DNA of 64,000 nt from Gilvibacter sp. SZ-19 (lineage in GTDB: Bacteria > Bacteroidota > Bacteroidia > Flavobacteriales > Flavobacteriaceae), in NCBI RefSeq assembly GCF_002163875.1, contig NZ_CP019333.1:2658864-2722863 (forward strand). The letters run 5' to 3'. A program made the translations under genes and the position numbers. The number at the start of each line of letters is the position of its first letter. Positions within the stretch are counted from its first letter, which is position 1. Below the pieces are notes generated by a model. That model ran no database searches. It saw only the letters and a list, made by a program, of their open reading frames with translations, and had not been told where the DNA came from. Below are positions 1 to 10,665 of the stretch, in pieces.

Positions 1-1
1 C

Positions 2-946
2 AATACCAGTGCGATCCCATTCTCTACGATATTTACAGGAATGATGCTGGTTCAACTTTTCTACTGGGGAACCAACCAACAGATCATTCAGCGTGCCTTG
101 GCAGCTAAAAACCTTAAAGAAGGCCAGAAAGGATTGATCCTGGCTTCTTTTATTAAAATATTAGGCCCTGTGATCGTGGTATTGCCCGGTATTATCACCT
201 TCCATTATTTCCAAGGCGGATTGGAGCAGGCCGATGCGGCTTATCCACGTTTGGTTAATGCCGTATTGCCTTCTGCATGGCTCGGTTTCTTTGCAGCCGT
301 GCTCTTTGGTGCGATCTTGAGTTCGTTCAATTCTGTACTTAACAGTTCGGTGACCCTTTTCGGGATAGACATCTACAAGCAACATATAAACAAAGACGCC
401 GACGAAAAGACCGTAGTTAAGAACGGAAAGACCTTTGGAGTAATACTTGCATTGGCTTCTATGTTCATTGCGCCACAATTGGCCAATGCTGGATCGCTGT
501 TCGACTACTTACAAGAAGTAAACGGAATCTATTCGATTCCTATTCTAACCATCATTGTGATTGGTTATTTGACCAAGCGTGTACCGGCATTAGCGGCCAA
601 GATAGGGTTGCTGTCAGGTTCTTTACTTTATATTTTGAGCCAGTTCATTATGCAACCTCATTTTGTCGGTAAGGCCTTAGAAGACGCAGCGGCAAGAGGG
701 ATCACTGACGCTGAACAGTTAGCGGCGATAGAAGCGGGAGCCTATCCTCACTTCTTACACGTAATGGCGATCTTATTTGTTTTAAATACTTTGATCATGC
801 TTGCCATCGGAAAGTGGAAGCCGAGAGAAACGCCTTATGTTCAAAAGTATACCGAGCAGGTCGATATTGAACCGTGGAAACACGTTAAGCTCGCCGGCGC
901 TATAGTGGTGATCATAGTGATCGGTACTTATGTGTATTTCCAATAA
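2..946 (+). CDS. Sodium:solute symporter (SSS family), C-terminal part
   Basis: The reading frame is open from the window edge, so the N-terminus is missing; a start at the ATG of position 41 would be false. The visible 315 residues contain several membrane helices and the block YWGTNQQIIQRAL, which is typical of the SGLT-like branch of the SSS (solute:sodium symporter) family, followed by AAKNLKEGQKG in a cytoplasmic loop. Such proteins import sugars or similar solutes with sodium across the inner membrane. It lies directly before the LacI regulator and maltose genes, so a sugar (maltose or glucose) is the likely load; this is inference. A strong hairpin terminator follows the stop codon. 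Confidence 0.85.
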   Translation, partial: NTSAIPFSTIFTGMMLVQLFYWGTNQQIIQRALAAKNLKEGQKGLILASFIKILGPVIVVLPGIITFHYFQGGLEQADAAYPRLVNAVLPSAWLGFFAAVLFGAILSSFNSVLNSSVTLFGIDIYKQHINKDADEKTVVKNGKTFGVILALASMFIAPQLANAGSLFDYLQEVNGIYSIPILTIIVIGYLTKRVPALAAKIGLLSGSLLYILSQFIMQPHFVGKALEDAAARGITDAEQLAAIEAGAYPHFLHVMAILFVLNTLIMLAIGKWKPRETPYVQKYTEQVDIEPWKHVKLAGAIVVIIVIGTYVYFQ

Positions 947-950
947 CAAA

Positions 951-978
951 AAAGGCGCTCAGTGAGCGCCTTCTTTTT
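951..978 (+). terminator. Rho-independent terminator after the SSS transporter
   Basis: Seven-base stem GGCGCTC / GAGCGCC with a three-base loop (AGT), flanked by A-run and followed by TTCTTTTT. It begins 5 bases after the stop codon and separates the transporter from lacI. Confidence 0.85.
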
Positions 979-1029
979 AATATCAACTATAATAGCGACC
1001 CTTAACGGGCTAAAAATTCACTAATAGAT

Positions 1030-1044
1030 GCTATTATTACTTCC
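1030..1044. repeat. 15-bp direct repeat, copy 1 (before lacI)
   Basis: GCTATTATTACTTCC occurs here and again, identical, at 2329-2343 after lacI. Both copies are in non-coding DNA on either side of the lacI gene. Function unknown. Confidence 0.5.
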
Positions 1045-1103
1045 TTAAAAGTAAAAGTAGCCTAAATATTGAGTCTGCAAAGCTTGTGCAGCTAAGAAAG
1101 ACC

Positions 1104-1121
1104 CACGAAAACGTTTGCGTG
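1104..1121. promoter_or_regulatory. LacI-type operator 1 (upstream of lacI)
   Basis: CACGAAAACGTTTGCGTG is an 18-base palindrome with one mismatched pair (1108/1117) around a central CG, the form bound by LacI/GalR regulators. Its inner 14 bases (1106-1119) are identical to the site before glgE at 50512-50525. It lies four bases before a TAAGTTTG promoter box, so binding would cover the -33 region; autoregulation of lacI is inferred. Confidence 0.7.
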
Positions 1122-1125
1122 TTGA

Positions 1126-1133
1126 TAAGTTTG
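1126..1133 (+). promoter_or_regulatory. Promoter -7 box for lacI
   Basis: TAAGTTTG matches the Bacteroidetes -7 consensus TAnnTTTG exactly. No TTG is seen at the usual -33 spacing, where the operator palindrome lies instead. Transcription would start near 1139, giving a leader of about 105 bases before the lacI ATG. Confidence 0.45.
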
Positions 1134-1243
1134 CGTATTTTAACACTTTCTAAAATTTTACGGACGAATACTACAGAATCGAGAATATTTCGGCCTTTGA
1201 TTATCAATTGTTTAGCACTTTTTAGAATCCTACAATAGAGCCT

Positions 1244-2284
1244 ATGCCAAAAATGACCTTAAAGAAGATCGCCTCAGAATTAGAGGTGTCTATCTCTACC
1301 GTATCAAAAGCATTAAAGGACAGCCACGAAATTGGGGAGGAAACCCGCAAGAAAATCCAGGCATTTGCCGCCTTGTACAATTACAAGCCCAATAATATAG
1401 CCTTGAGCCTAAAGAATCAACGGGCTCATACCATAGGGATCATTATTCCGGAGATCGTCCATCATTTTTTTACTACGGTAATTCAAGGCGTAGAGGAGGA
1501 GGCCAACAGTAGAGGTTATAATGTGGTAATTGGACTCTCTAACGAGTCATTTGCCAAAGAGGTGCACAACATGGATACCCTAGCCAACGGGAGTATAGAT
1601 GGCTTTATCATCTCCGTAGCAAAAGAAACCCTGCTTAAAAAAGACTATCACCATTTGCGTGAGACCATAAACCAAGGAATGCCAATTGTGATAGTGGATA
1701 GGGATCTGCCAGATCTGGACACCGATAAAGTAGTGGTAGACGACGTGCGTGGCGCTCGAACAGCAGTGTCTTACTTGGTAGATCAGGGTTGTTCCAATAT
1801 TGGTATCATTACCACCAACGATCATGTCAATGTAGGTAAGCTTAGGTATATGGGCTATCAGAAAGCCTTGAAAGATGCAGGCCAGGAAGAAATGTCGCAG
1901 CGGGTGTTAAAACTAGATGACGATATGGACACTATAGCGCAGAGTGATGCCTTAGATATGGCCATAGGCGCTTACTTAGATAAAAACCCTGACCTGGATG
2001 CTATTTTTGCAGTGAATGAGATCTTTGCAATTGCGGCCATGAATGCGGTTAAAAAAACTGGCAAACAAGTGCCACAAGACGTAAAAGTGGTTGGGTTTAC
2101 AGATGGCTTGCTCTCTAAATACGCACAACCGCCATTGTCTACGGTAAGTCAACACGGTTATGATATGGGCAAACGCGCGGCACATTTACTGATAGACAGA
2201 ATTGAGAACGACGACCCGGACGACGCTTATCAGACCTTAGTGATCCAGACCGAATTGATTCCCAGGGCCTCAACGGCCAAATAA
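1244..2284 (+). CDS. LacI/GalR-family transcriptional regulator of the maltose locus
   Basis: A 346-residue cytoplasmic DNA-binding protein. Residues 4-55 form the LacI helix-turn-helix and hinge helix (TLKKIASELEVSISTVSKAL, then YKPNNIALSLK), and from about residue 60 a periplasmic-binding-protein-like effector domain follows (HTIGIIIPEI onward). Length is normal for the family. It stands alone between the symporter terminator and pgmB, with its own promoter and a palindromic operator about 130 bases upstream. By position it matches the LacI regulators of flavobacterial maltose/starch loci; the inducer (perhaps maltose or a sugar phosphate) cannot be read from sequence. Three palindromes in this window are candidate targets: 1104-1121, 8596-8615 and 50512-50525. 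Confidence 0.9.
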   Translation: MPKMTLKKIASELEVSISTVSKALKDSHEIGEETRKKIQAFAALYNYKPNNIALSLKNQRAHTIGIIIPEIVHHFFTTVIQGVEEEANSRGYNVVIGLSNESFAKEVHNMDTLANGSIDGFIISVAKETLLKKDYHHLRETINQGMPIVIVDRDLPDLDTDKVVVDDVRGARTAVSYLVDQGCSNIGIITTNDHVNVGKLRYMGYQKALKDAGQEEMSQRVLKLDDDMDTIAQSDALDMAIGAYLDKNPDLDAIFAVNEIFAIAAMNAVKKTGKQVPQDVKVVGFTDGLLSKYAQPPLSTVSQHGYDMGKRAAHLLIDRIENDDPDDAYQTLVIQTELIPRASTAK

Positions 2285-2315
2285 GGCTTTGGTGTAAAAA
2301 TTCCTTATATTTATA

Positions 2316-2350
2316 CCGCATTTCTGCGGCTATTATTACTTCCCTTTTTT
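2316..2350 (+). terminator. Weak hairpin plus T-run after lacI
   Basis: Short stem CCGCA/TGCGG with a TTTC loop (2316-2329) is followed, after the 15-base repeat, by a T-run at 2344-2350. The gap between stem and T-run makes this a doubtful terminator. Confidence 0.3.
2329..2343. repeat. 15-bp direct repeat, copy 2 (after lacI)
   Basis: Identical to 1030-1044 (GCTATTATTACTTCC). Together the copies flank the lacI transcription unit. Confidence 0.5.
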
Positions 2351-2374
2351 TGACGCAGATGAGCATAGTGCTTG

Positions 2375-2394
2375 TCGCTTAAATACATAAGCGA
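2375..2394. promoter_or_regulatory. Inverted repeat before pgmB
   Basis: Perfect 7-base arms TCGCTTA / TAAGCGA separated by AATACA, 55 bases before the pgmB ATG. It could be an operator for the pgmB-GH65-GH13 operon or an RNA hairpin in its leader. It does not match the AAAACGTTT palindromes. Confidence 0.35.
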
Positions 2395-2448
2395 TTTGCA
2401 GCTTTCAACATCTATTTAGTTGGAGGCACAGGTCGCGTTATAATTACG

Positions 2449-3114
2449 ATGAAAATAGAAGGAATTATATTTGATCTGGATGGGGTAATTGTAGATACAG
2501 CCCATTTCCATTACCTAGCCTGGAAAAAAACTGCAGCCACCTTAGGCTTTGAATTAACACCAGAATTAAACGAACAGCTCAAAGGCGTTAGCCGTATTGA
2601 TTCCCTGCAAAAGATATTAGATTGGGCAGGGATAGAGATCACAAAGGAGCGATTTGACTTTTTGACTTCGGACAAGAATGTCGACTACTTGGCACATGTA
2701 GCCACCATGAGTGCAGACGACGTACTGCCAGGGGTACGTGAGTTCATTGCCAAATTAAAGCGCGAAGGGTATCGCGTAGCCTTGGGTTCTGCCAGTAAGA
2801 ATGCCAGACATATTTTAGAGCGCGTTGGCATGATCGATCAATTTGACGCCATAGTAGATGGTACTAACGTTTCCGCCGCCAAACCAGATCCTGAGGTCTT
2901 TTTACAGGGCGCAGAGCTTCTTGGACTACAACCACAACAATGTGTCGTCTTTGAAGATTCTAAGGCAGGAGTAACGGCTGCTAATAATGGTGGCATGGTC
3001 TCCGTAGGAATTGGAAAAAAAGAGCATCTGTCTCACGCCCATCATGTTTTTGAAAATTTTGAGCAAATACCAACCGATTTTATAAATCTATTAACCAGCG
3101 AAGAAGTAAAATGA
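2449..3114 (+). CDS. pgmB: Beta-phosphoglucomutase
   Basis: A 221-residue cytoplasmic HAD-superfamily enzyme that turns beta-glucose-1-phosphate into glucose-6-phosphate. The start FDLDGVIVDT gives the nucleophile D9 and acid/base D11; H21, R49 (in LKGVSR), the lysine of AAKPDPE and the acidic pair in FEDSKAG sit where the family (for example the Lactococcus enzyme) has them. It overlaps the next gene, GH65 maltose phosphorylase, by four bases (ATGA at 3111), so the two are translated together. The pairing is functional: the phosphorylase makes beta-glucose-1-phosphate and this mutase feeds it into glycolysis. Confidence 0.95.
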   Translation: MKIEGIIFDLDGVIVDTAHFHYLAWKKTAATLGFELTPELNEQLKGVSRIDSLQKILDWAGIEITKERFDFLTSDKNVDYLAHVATMSADDVLPGVREFIAKLKREGYRVALGSASKNARHILERVGMIDQFDAIVDGTNVSAAKPDPEVFLQGAELLGLQPQQCVVFEDSKAGVTAANNGGMVSVGIGKKEHLSHAHHVFENFEQIPTDFINLLTSEEVK

Positions 3115-5420
3115 ACCAGCAATATATTGTAACACATCCGTGGTCTATCATAGAAGAAGGATTTGATCCGGAGCGCGTAAAATCATCTGAAAGCCTTTTT
3201 AGTCTCGGTAACGGAGCAATGGGCCAACGCGCCAATTTCGAAGAACAGTATTCAGGCCCTACCTTTCAAGGAAGCTATATTGCCGGAGTCTACTACCCGG
3301 ACAAGACGCGAGTGGGTTGGTGGAAGAACGGTTATCCGGAATATTTTGCCAAAGTACTGAATGCGCCGAACTGGATAGGGGTAAATGTTAGTGTTGATGG
3401 AGAAGCGCTGGACTTGCATACTTGTAAAAGTGTAGCTGATTTTAAGCGCGAGTTGGACATGAAGACCGGCCTTTATACCCGTAGCTTTAAAGCAACGCTA
3501 CAAAATGGCAAGGAGGTTGAGGTTTCCGTTTTGCGATTCCTTTCTTTAGATATGGACGAGCTAGGTGTTATTGATTATCGCGTTACGCCACTCAATGCAG
3601 ACGCGCAGATCAGTTTTACGCCCTATATCGATGCTGGAATCACCAACGAAGACTCTAACTGGGACGATAAATTCTGGGATATCAAAGGTATAAGCGCTAA
3701 CAAATCCGCAGCCTTTATACATTCGGCCACAGAGAAGACCGCCTTTCATGTGTGTACTTATATGGATTCTCAGGTTTTTCTAAACGACAAACCTGTTGCA
3801 GAAAGTCAGGTAGATCAAACAGCTATGACGGCCAGTGTTACTTATGAGGCCATGGTCGCTAAAGGAGACACCATCAATTTAGAAAAGTATGCCGGTTATA
3901 CGGTATCTACCAACCACGCCATAGACGATTTGATCCCAGCAGCCAAAGCCGTATTGGCAAAAGGAATGGAAACCGGTGTTAAGGCCTTGGCCAACGCTCA
4001 GGCTGCTGCTTGGGAACAGATATGGGCCATGGCAGATATTAAAATTCAAGGCGATGATAAGGCGCAACAGGGAATCCGTTTTAATATCTTTCAACTCAAC
4101 CAAACCTATTTGGGTAAAGACCCACGCTTGAATATTGGCCCCAAAGGCTTTACTGGCGAAAAATATGGTGGTAGTACCTATTGGGATACCGAAGCCTATT
4201 GCTTACCATTCTACATGGCCACCAAGAATCAGGAAGTGGCCAAAAACCTTCTGATATATAGATACAAACACCTGCAAAAGGCCATTGAGAATGCTCAGAA
4301 GCTTGGTTTTACCGATGGAGCGGCATTGTATCCTATGGTAACCATGAACGGAGAGGAGTGCCATAACGAGTGGGAGATCACCTTCGAGGAGATCCACCGA
4401 AATGGGGCTATTGCCTTTGCGATCTTCAACTATGCGCGTTATACAGGAGACACCTCTTACATCAATGAAATGGGAGCGGAGGTGCTTATCGGGATCGCTA
4501 GATTCTGGAAGCAGCGCGCTACCTTCTCCAAAGAGAAAGGGAAATATGTGATCTTAGGAGTTACTGGCCCGAACGAATATGAAAATAACGTCAACAACAA
4601 CTGGTATACCAATTTTAGTGCGCAATGGTGTTTGAATTACGCCGCAGCGCAGATGAACCGCATTAAATCTGAAGCAGCTGCAGATTACGAGCGCATCACC
4701 AACAAAACGAATTTGACGGCCGCAGAGATAGAAGATTGGACCGCGGTTGCCGACGGACTTTATTTTCCATATTCCCAGGAGCACAATGTGTTCTTGCAGC
4801 AAGATGGCTTCTTAGACAAAGAGCTTATTGAGGTCAGCGATCTTGACCCGAAGCAGCGCCCGATAAATCAACATTGGTCTTGGGATCGCATTTTGCGTTC
4901 GCCCTACATCAAACAAGCGGATACCCTTCAGGGATTCTATTTCTTTGAAGATCAATTTACGGATGAGGAATTGGAAAGACATTTTGATTTCTACGAGCCT
5001 TTTACCGTGCACGAATCTTCTTTGTCGCCCTGTGTACACGCTATACAGGCTGCGAAATTAGGTCGAATGCAGCAAGCCTATACGTTTTATTTAAGAACCT
5101 CTCGTCTGGATTTGGACGATTACAACAAAGAAGTTGAAGAAGGTTGTCACATCACTTCCATGGCCGGTACTTGGATGAGTATTGTAGAGGGCTTTGCTGG
5201 TTTTAGAATTCGCGATGATAAACCGAGTTTAACTCCGAGAATACCTGAACAATGGGACAGCTATCGTTTCCGTGTGAATTTTAGAGGACAGATCCTTACG
5301 GTGACCATAGACGCTAATTCGTGCAGTTTAGAAGTTGACGGAGACAGTTCGCTAACGGTTAGCGTTAACGGCCAGGATGTTTCGGTTAGTCCTGGGGCTG
5401 CAACCACTGTAAATCTTTAA
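3111..5420 (+). CDS. GH65 maltose phosphorylase (or close alpha-glucoside phosphorylase)
   Basis: A 769-residue protein of glycoside hydrolase family 65 without signal peptide, so cytoplasmic. It has the N-terminal beta-sandwich, the (alpha/alpha)6 catalytic barrel and a C-terminal beta domain. The motif TGPNEYENNVNNNW puts the likely general acid at E489, close to E487 of the Lactobacillus brevis maltose phosphorylase. KQADTLQG near residue 600 is the family's phosphate-site region. The reaction would be maltose + Pi giving beta-glucose-1-phosphate + glucose. Substrate (maltose against trehalose, nigerose or kojibiose) is inferred from its neighbours: pgmB and two maltodextrin-type GH13 enzymes in the same operon. 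Confidence 0.88.
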   Translation: MNQQYIVTHPWSIIEEGFDPERVKSSESLFSLGNGAMGQRANFEEQYSGPTFQGSYIAGVYYPDKTRVGWWKNGYPEYFAKVLNAPNWIGVNVSVDGEALDLHTCKSVADFKRELDMKTGLYTRSFKATLQNGKEVEVSVLRFLSLDMDELGVIDYRVTPLNADAQISFTPYIDAGITNEDSNWDDKFWDIKGISANKSAAFIHSATEKTAFHVCTYMDSQVFLNDKPVAESQVDQTAMTASVTYEAMVAKGDTINLEKYAGYTVSTNHAIDDLIPAAKAVLAKGMETGVKALANAQAAAWEQIWAMADIKIQGDDKAQQGIRFNIFQLNQTYLGKDPRLNIGPKGFTGEKYGGSTYWDTEAYCLPFYMATKNQEVAKNLLIYRYKHLQKAIENAQKLGFTDGAALYPMVTMNGEECHNEWEITFEEIHRNGAIAFAIFNYARYTGDTSYINEMGAEVLIGIARFWKQRATFSKEKGKYVILGVTGPNEYENNVNNNWYTNFSAQWCLNYAAAQMNRIKSEAAADYERITNKTNLTAAEIEDWTAVADGLYFPYSQEHNVFLQQDGFLDKELIEVSDLDPKQRPINQHWSWDRILRSPYIKQADTLQGFYFFEDQFTDEELERHFDFYEPFTVHESSLSPCVHAIQAAKLGRMQQAYTFYLRTSRLDLDDYNKEVEEGCHITSMAGTWMSIVEGFAGFRIRDDKPSLTPRIPEQWDSYRFRVNFRGQILTVTIDANSCSLEVDGDSSLTVSVNGQDVSVSPGAATTVNL

Positions 5421-5424
5421 GCTT

Positions 5425-7101
5425 ATGAGATTACGATCTGTATTTTATGTGCTGCTGATACTTGCCTTAACGGCATGCAAGCAGGAGGCCAAAGAAACGG
5501 TTGCTGAGGCTGAAACGCAAAGCGAGACAGCCAAAGCTTTCGATTGGAAGGCTGCCAATTTGTACTTTTTGTTGACCGATCGTTTCAACAATGGCGACAC
5601 TACAAACGACGTTAATTTTGAGCGCAATAAAGAGACCGCTGTTCTGCGAGGTTTTGAAGGCGGAGACCTAAAAGGAATCACCCAGAAGATAGAGGAAGGT
5701 TATTTCTCGGACCTTGGTATCAATGCCATTTGGATGACTCCAATAGTAGAGCAGGTCCATGACGGTACGGACGAAGGCACTGGCTATACCTATGCCTATC
5801 ACGGTTATTGGACAAAAGATTGGACGCAATTAGACCCGAATTTTGGAACCTTTGAAGATCTTGCAGCTTTAGTAGAGGCAGCTCACAGCGAAGGAATTCG
5901 CATTTTGCTAGATGCAGTGATCAACCATACAGGTCCTGTAACCGAGCAAGATGCGGTGTGGCCAGAGGATTGGGTGCGCACCGAGCCAACTTGTACCTAC
6001 ACCTCATACGAAACTACGGTGGAGTGTACCTTGGTTAAGAACTTACCGGATATTAAAACAGAAAGCAACCAGGATGTGGAATTACCGCCGGCCTTGGTTG
6101 CCAAATGGAAGGCAGAAGGCCGTTACGAGACAGAAATGGCAGAGCTGGATGCTTTCTTTGCAAGAACAGGCTACCCGAGAGCGCCGCGCTTTTATATCAT
6201 GAAATGGCTCACTGATTATATCACCGACTTTGGAATTGACGGTTACCGTGTAGATACGGTAAGGCATACCGAAGCCTATGTATGGCAGGAGTTCAAAAAA
6301 GAGTGTGACTACGCTTTCAATGCCTGGAAAGAGGCCAACCCAGATAAGGTGTTGGATGACACGCCTTTCTACACCGTAGGCGAGGTCTATGGATATAGTA
6401 TTAATGACGGCCTGATGACCAAGTTCGTCGATGTTGAAAAAGACTATTACAAGGATGCTTTTACAGCTATGATCAATTTTGATCTACGCTCTCAGGAGGC
6501 GGATGTAGATTACGAGGCGGTTTTCTCTCGGTATGATTCTATTTTGAATACGACCTTGGCAGATTACGGGACCTTGAGCTACTTGACCTCTCACGACGAT
6601 GGTTACCCTTTTGATAAAGCTCGCGAGAACACCTACACGGCAGCAAACCTCTTGTTGCTAACTCCTGGAGGTTCTCAGATGTACTACGGAGATGAAGTAG
6701 GTCGTTCCTTGCTTATTGAAGGTACCAATGGCGATGCGACTTTACGTTCGGCCATGGATTGGGAAGCCTATGCCCAAGATGCCGAAGCACAACGTTTATT
6801 AACCCATTACCAAAAATTGGGTCAGTTTAAGAACAATCACTTGGCTGTAGGAATTGGTAGACACCAACAATTGGCTGCTGAGCCTTATACCTTTTCTCGT
6901 ACTTATGCCGACGGAGAAGACACTGTGGTTGTGGCTTTAAATGCACCGAAAGGGGCAAAGATCATTGAGATAGGAATGGCCTTTGCGGAGGGAGCGACCC
7001 TGCGCGATGCATATTCCGACAAGACAGTAACTGTAAAAGATGGCCAAGTAAGCCTTACTTCTGATGCAACCCTTGTTTTATTGGAGGCTATCGATGAATA
7101 A
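5425..7101 (+). CDS. GH13 alpha-amylase-family lipoprotein (first of two)
   Basis: A 558-residue lipoprotein: residues 1-18 are a signal with lipobox LTAC (C18), so it should sit in the outer membrane or periplasm. The GH13 barrel carries the four classic regions: DAVINH, GYRVDTVRH (nucleophile D277), TVGEVYG (acid/base E320) and LTSHDD (D391/D392). The opening FLLTDRFNNGD is typical of cyclomaltodextrinase/neopullulanase-like members. It would cut starch-derived maltodextrins outside the cytoplasm to give maltose or short dextrins. It starts four bases after the GH65 stop and overlaps the next GH13 gene by eight bases, so it belongs to the maltose operon. Confidence 0.9.
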   Translation: MRLRSVFYVLLILALTACKQEAKETVAEAETQSETAKAFDWKAANLYFLLTDRFNNGDTTNDVNFERNKETAVLRGFEGGDLKGITQKIEEGYFSDLGINAIWMTPIVEQVHDGTDEGTGYTYAYHGYWTKDWTQLDPNFGTFEDLAALVEAAHSEGIRILLDAVINHTGPVTEQDAVWPEDWVRTEPTCTYTSYETTVECTLVKNLPDIKTESNQDVELPPALVAKWKAEGRYETEMAELDAFFARTGYPRAPRFYIMKWLTDYITDFGIDGYRVDTVRHTEAYVWQEFKKECDYAFNAWKEANPDKVLDDTPFYTVGEVYGYSINDGLMTKFVDVEKDYYKDAFTAMINFDLRSQEADVDYEAVFSRYDSILNTTLADYGTLSYLTSHDDGYPFDKARENTYTAANLLLLTPGGSQMYYGDEVGRSLLIEGTNGDATLRSAMDWEAYAQDAEAQRLLTHYQKLGQFKNNHLAVGIGRHQQLAAEPYTFSRTYADGEDTVVVALNAPKGAKIIEIGMAFAEGATLRDAYSDKTVTVKDGQVSLTSDATLVLLEAIDE

Positions 7102-8554
7102 AAAGCAAACATATCAGCTTATAGTTTTATTGCTAGTTGTGATAACACTTATGGCCTGTAAGCAAAATACCTCAAACCCAGAAGCTATGAACCAAACAGC
7201 TGAGGTGGCTACCTTGCCGCCATTGACCGATGAATTTTTAGAAACAGCTATTTTGTATGAGGCCAATATCAGGCAGTATTCTCCCGAAGGTAGTTTTGAT
7301 GCCTTTACGGCAGATATTCCCAAGCTTAAGGCCTTAGGGGTAGATGTGATCTGGCTTATGCCGGTCTATCCGATATCTTCTACCAAGCGTAAGGCTTATG
7401 GCAATGTTATGGCAGACGATATAGAAGATCCGGAGGAGCGGAAGAAGTATTTAGGAAGCTATTATGCGATCTCTGATTACACCGCAATCAACCCGGAGTT
7501 TGGAACCTTAGAAGATTTTAGACGCTTGGTTAAAACGGCGCATGACAATGGGATCTACGTGATCTTGGATTGGGTGGCCAACCATACGGGTTGGGACCAT
7601 CATTGGATCAAAGAGCATCCGGACTACTACACCAAGAACGAAGCTGGAGAGGTCTCTGAACCTCTTAAGGACGATGGTCGTACCCCTGAGGGTTGGACCG
7701 ATGTGGCCGATCTGAACTTTGACAATCCGGAGCTAACTCCAGCCATGATCGCAGAGATGAAGTATTGGATCACCGAAGAGGATATTGATGGGTTCCGATG
7801 CGATGTGGCCGGTTTTGTGCCTACGGAATTCTGGCGAAAAGCCATTCCGGAGCTGCGTGCAGAAAAGAAGATCTTTATGTTGGCAGAGGCAGACAATCCG
7901 GAGCTATTGGAAGACGGCTTGTTCGATATGGCCTACGGCTGGGCGAACCATCACTTGATGAACGACATTGCCAAGGGTGAGCAACCCGCTGCACAGTGGT
8001 GGGCGCACTACAACGGACAAATGGAAAAATGGGCAGCTGGTGACTATGTGATGAATTTTGTTGAGAACCACGACGAGAACTCTTGGAATGGTACTTTCCT
8101 AGGAAGAACTGGAGCCAATTGGGAATCCTGTTTGGTGCTGAGCTATGCCTTACCCGGCATGCCACTTATTTATAGCGGCCTTGAATACGATCTGAACCAC
8201 AGCTTGAAATTCTTTGAAAAGGACAGTATCCCGAAGACTAAAGGCAAGATCTGGCCTGTTTTAGAGAAACTGGCAGCGGTGAAAAAAGAGGTTCCGGCCT
8301 TGCACGGCGGAGTAAATGCGGCCAACTATGAGTGGATCCACACTTTTCACGATCCGGACCTGTTGGCTTTTAGACGATTTAAAGGCGACTCTGAAATTCT
8401 GTACCTGGCAAACTTCTCATCCGAAGTAAAGAATCTGCCGGTGAAAGCAATGGGTACTTTTAGCTTTTTTAAATCTGGAGAAAAGGTGCAGATCGATGGC
8501 GAAAAGAACTTTGAAATCGCCCCGAATTCCTATCTGTTTTTAGTTAAAAACTAA
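7094..8554 (+). CDS. GH13 alpha-amylase-family lipoprotein (second of two)
   Basis: A 486-residue lipoprotein. The ATG at 7094 is chosen over one 30 bases upstream because MNKKQTYQLIV starts a clean signal sequence ending in lipobox LMAC. The eight-base overlap with the previous stop suggests coupled translation. GH13 regions are DWVANH, GFRCDVAGF (nucleophile D237), FMLAEADNP (E265) and NFVENHDEN (D327). It is shorter than its neighbour and differs in all four regions, so the pair are not recent duplicates and probably cut different bonds or chain lengths. It closes the maltose operon; no terminator is obvious behind it. Confidence 0.9.
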   Translation: MNKKQTYQLIVLLLVVITLMACKQNTSNPEAMNQTAEVATLPPLTDEFLETAILYEANIRQYSPEGSFDAFTADIPKLKALGVDVIWLMPVYPISSTKRKAYGNVMADDIEDPEERKKYLGSYYAISDYTAINPEFGTLEDFRRLVKTAHDNGIYVILDWVANHTGWDHHWIKEHPDYYTKNEAGEVSEPLKDDGRTPEGWTDVADLNFDNPELTPAMIAEMKYWITEEDIDGFRCDVAGFVPTEFWRKAIPELRAEKKIFMLAEADNPELLEDGLFDMAYGWANHHLMNDIAKGEQPAAQWWAHYNGQMEKWAAGDYVMNFVENHDENSWNGTFLGRTGANWESCLVLSYALPGMPLIYSGLEYDLNHSLKFFEKDSIPKTKGKIWPVLEKLAAVKKEVPALHGGVNAANYEWIHTFHDPDLLAFRRFKGDSEILYLANFSSEVKNLPVKAMGTFSFFKSGEKVQIDGEKNFEIAPNSYLFLVKN

Positions 8555-8595
8555 AGGGAAATCAGGCAATTAGGAGTTTTTTAGAAAAATTTATC

Positions 8596-8615
8596 AAACG
8601 AAAACGTTTTAGTTT
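8596..8615. promoter_or_regulatory. LacI-type operator 2 (upstream of pfkA)
   Basis: AAACGAAAACGTTTTAGTTT is a 20-base palindrome with one mismatched pair (8600/8611), sharing the core CGAAAACGTTT with the sites at 1104-1121 and 50512-50525. It lies 47 bases before the pfkA start and 41 bases after the maltose operon, so it could put glycolysis under the same LacI regulator. Confidence 0.65.
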
Positions 8616-8662
8616 AATCGGGCTATTGTGGAGTTGCACAGAATGCCCTAGTTTAGCATTAA

Positions 8663-10656
<1,994 letters not shown>

Positions 10657-10665
10657 GATTTAATT

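Noticed and set aside
3111-8554. SusC/SusD receptor pair in the maltose locus
   Set aside because: None is present inside the window; it may lie upstream of the left edge.
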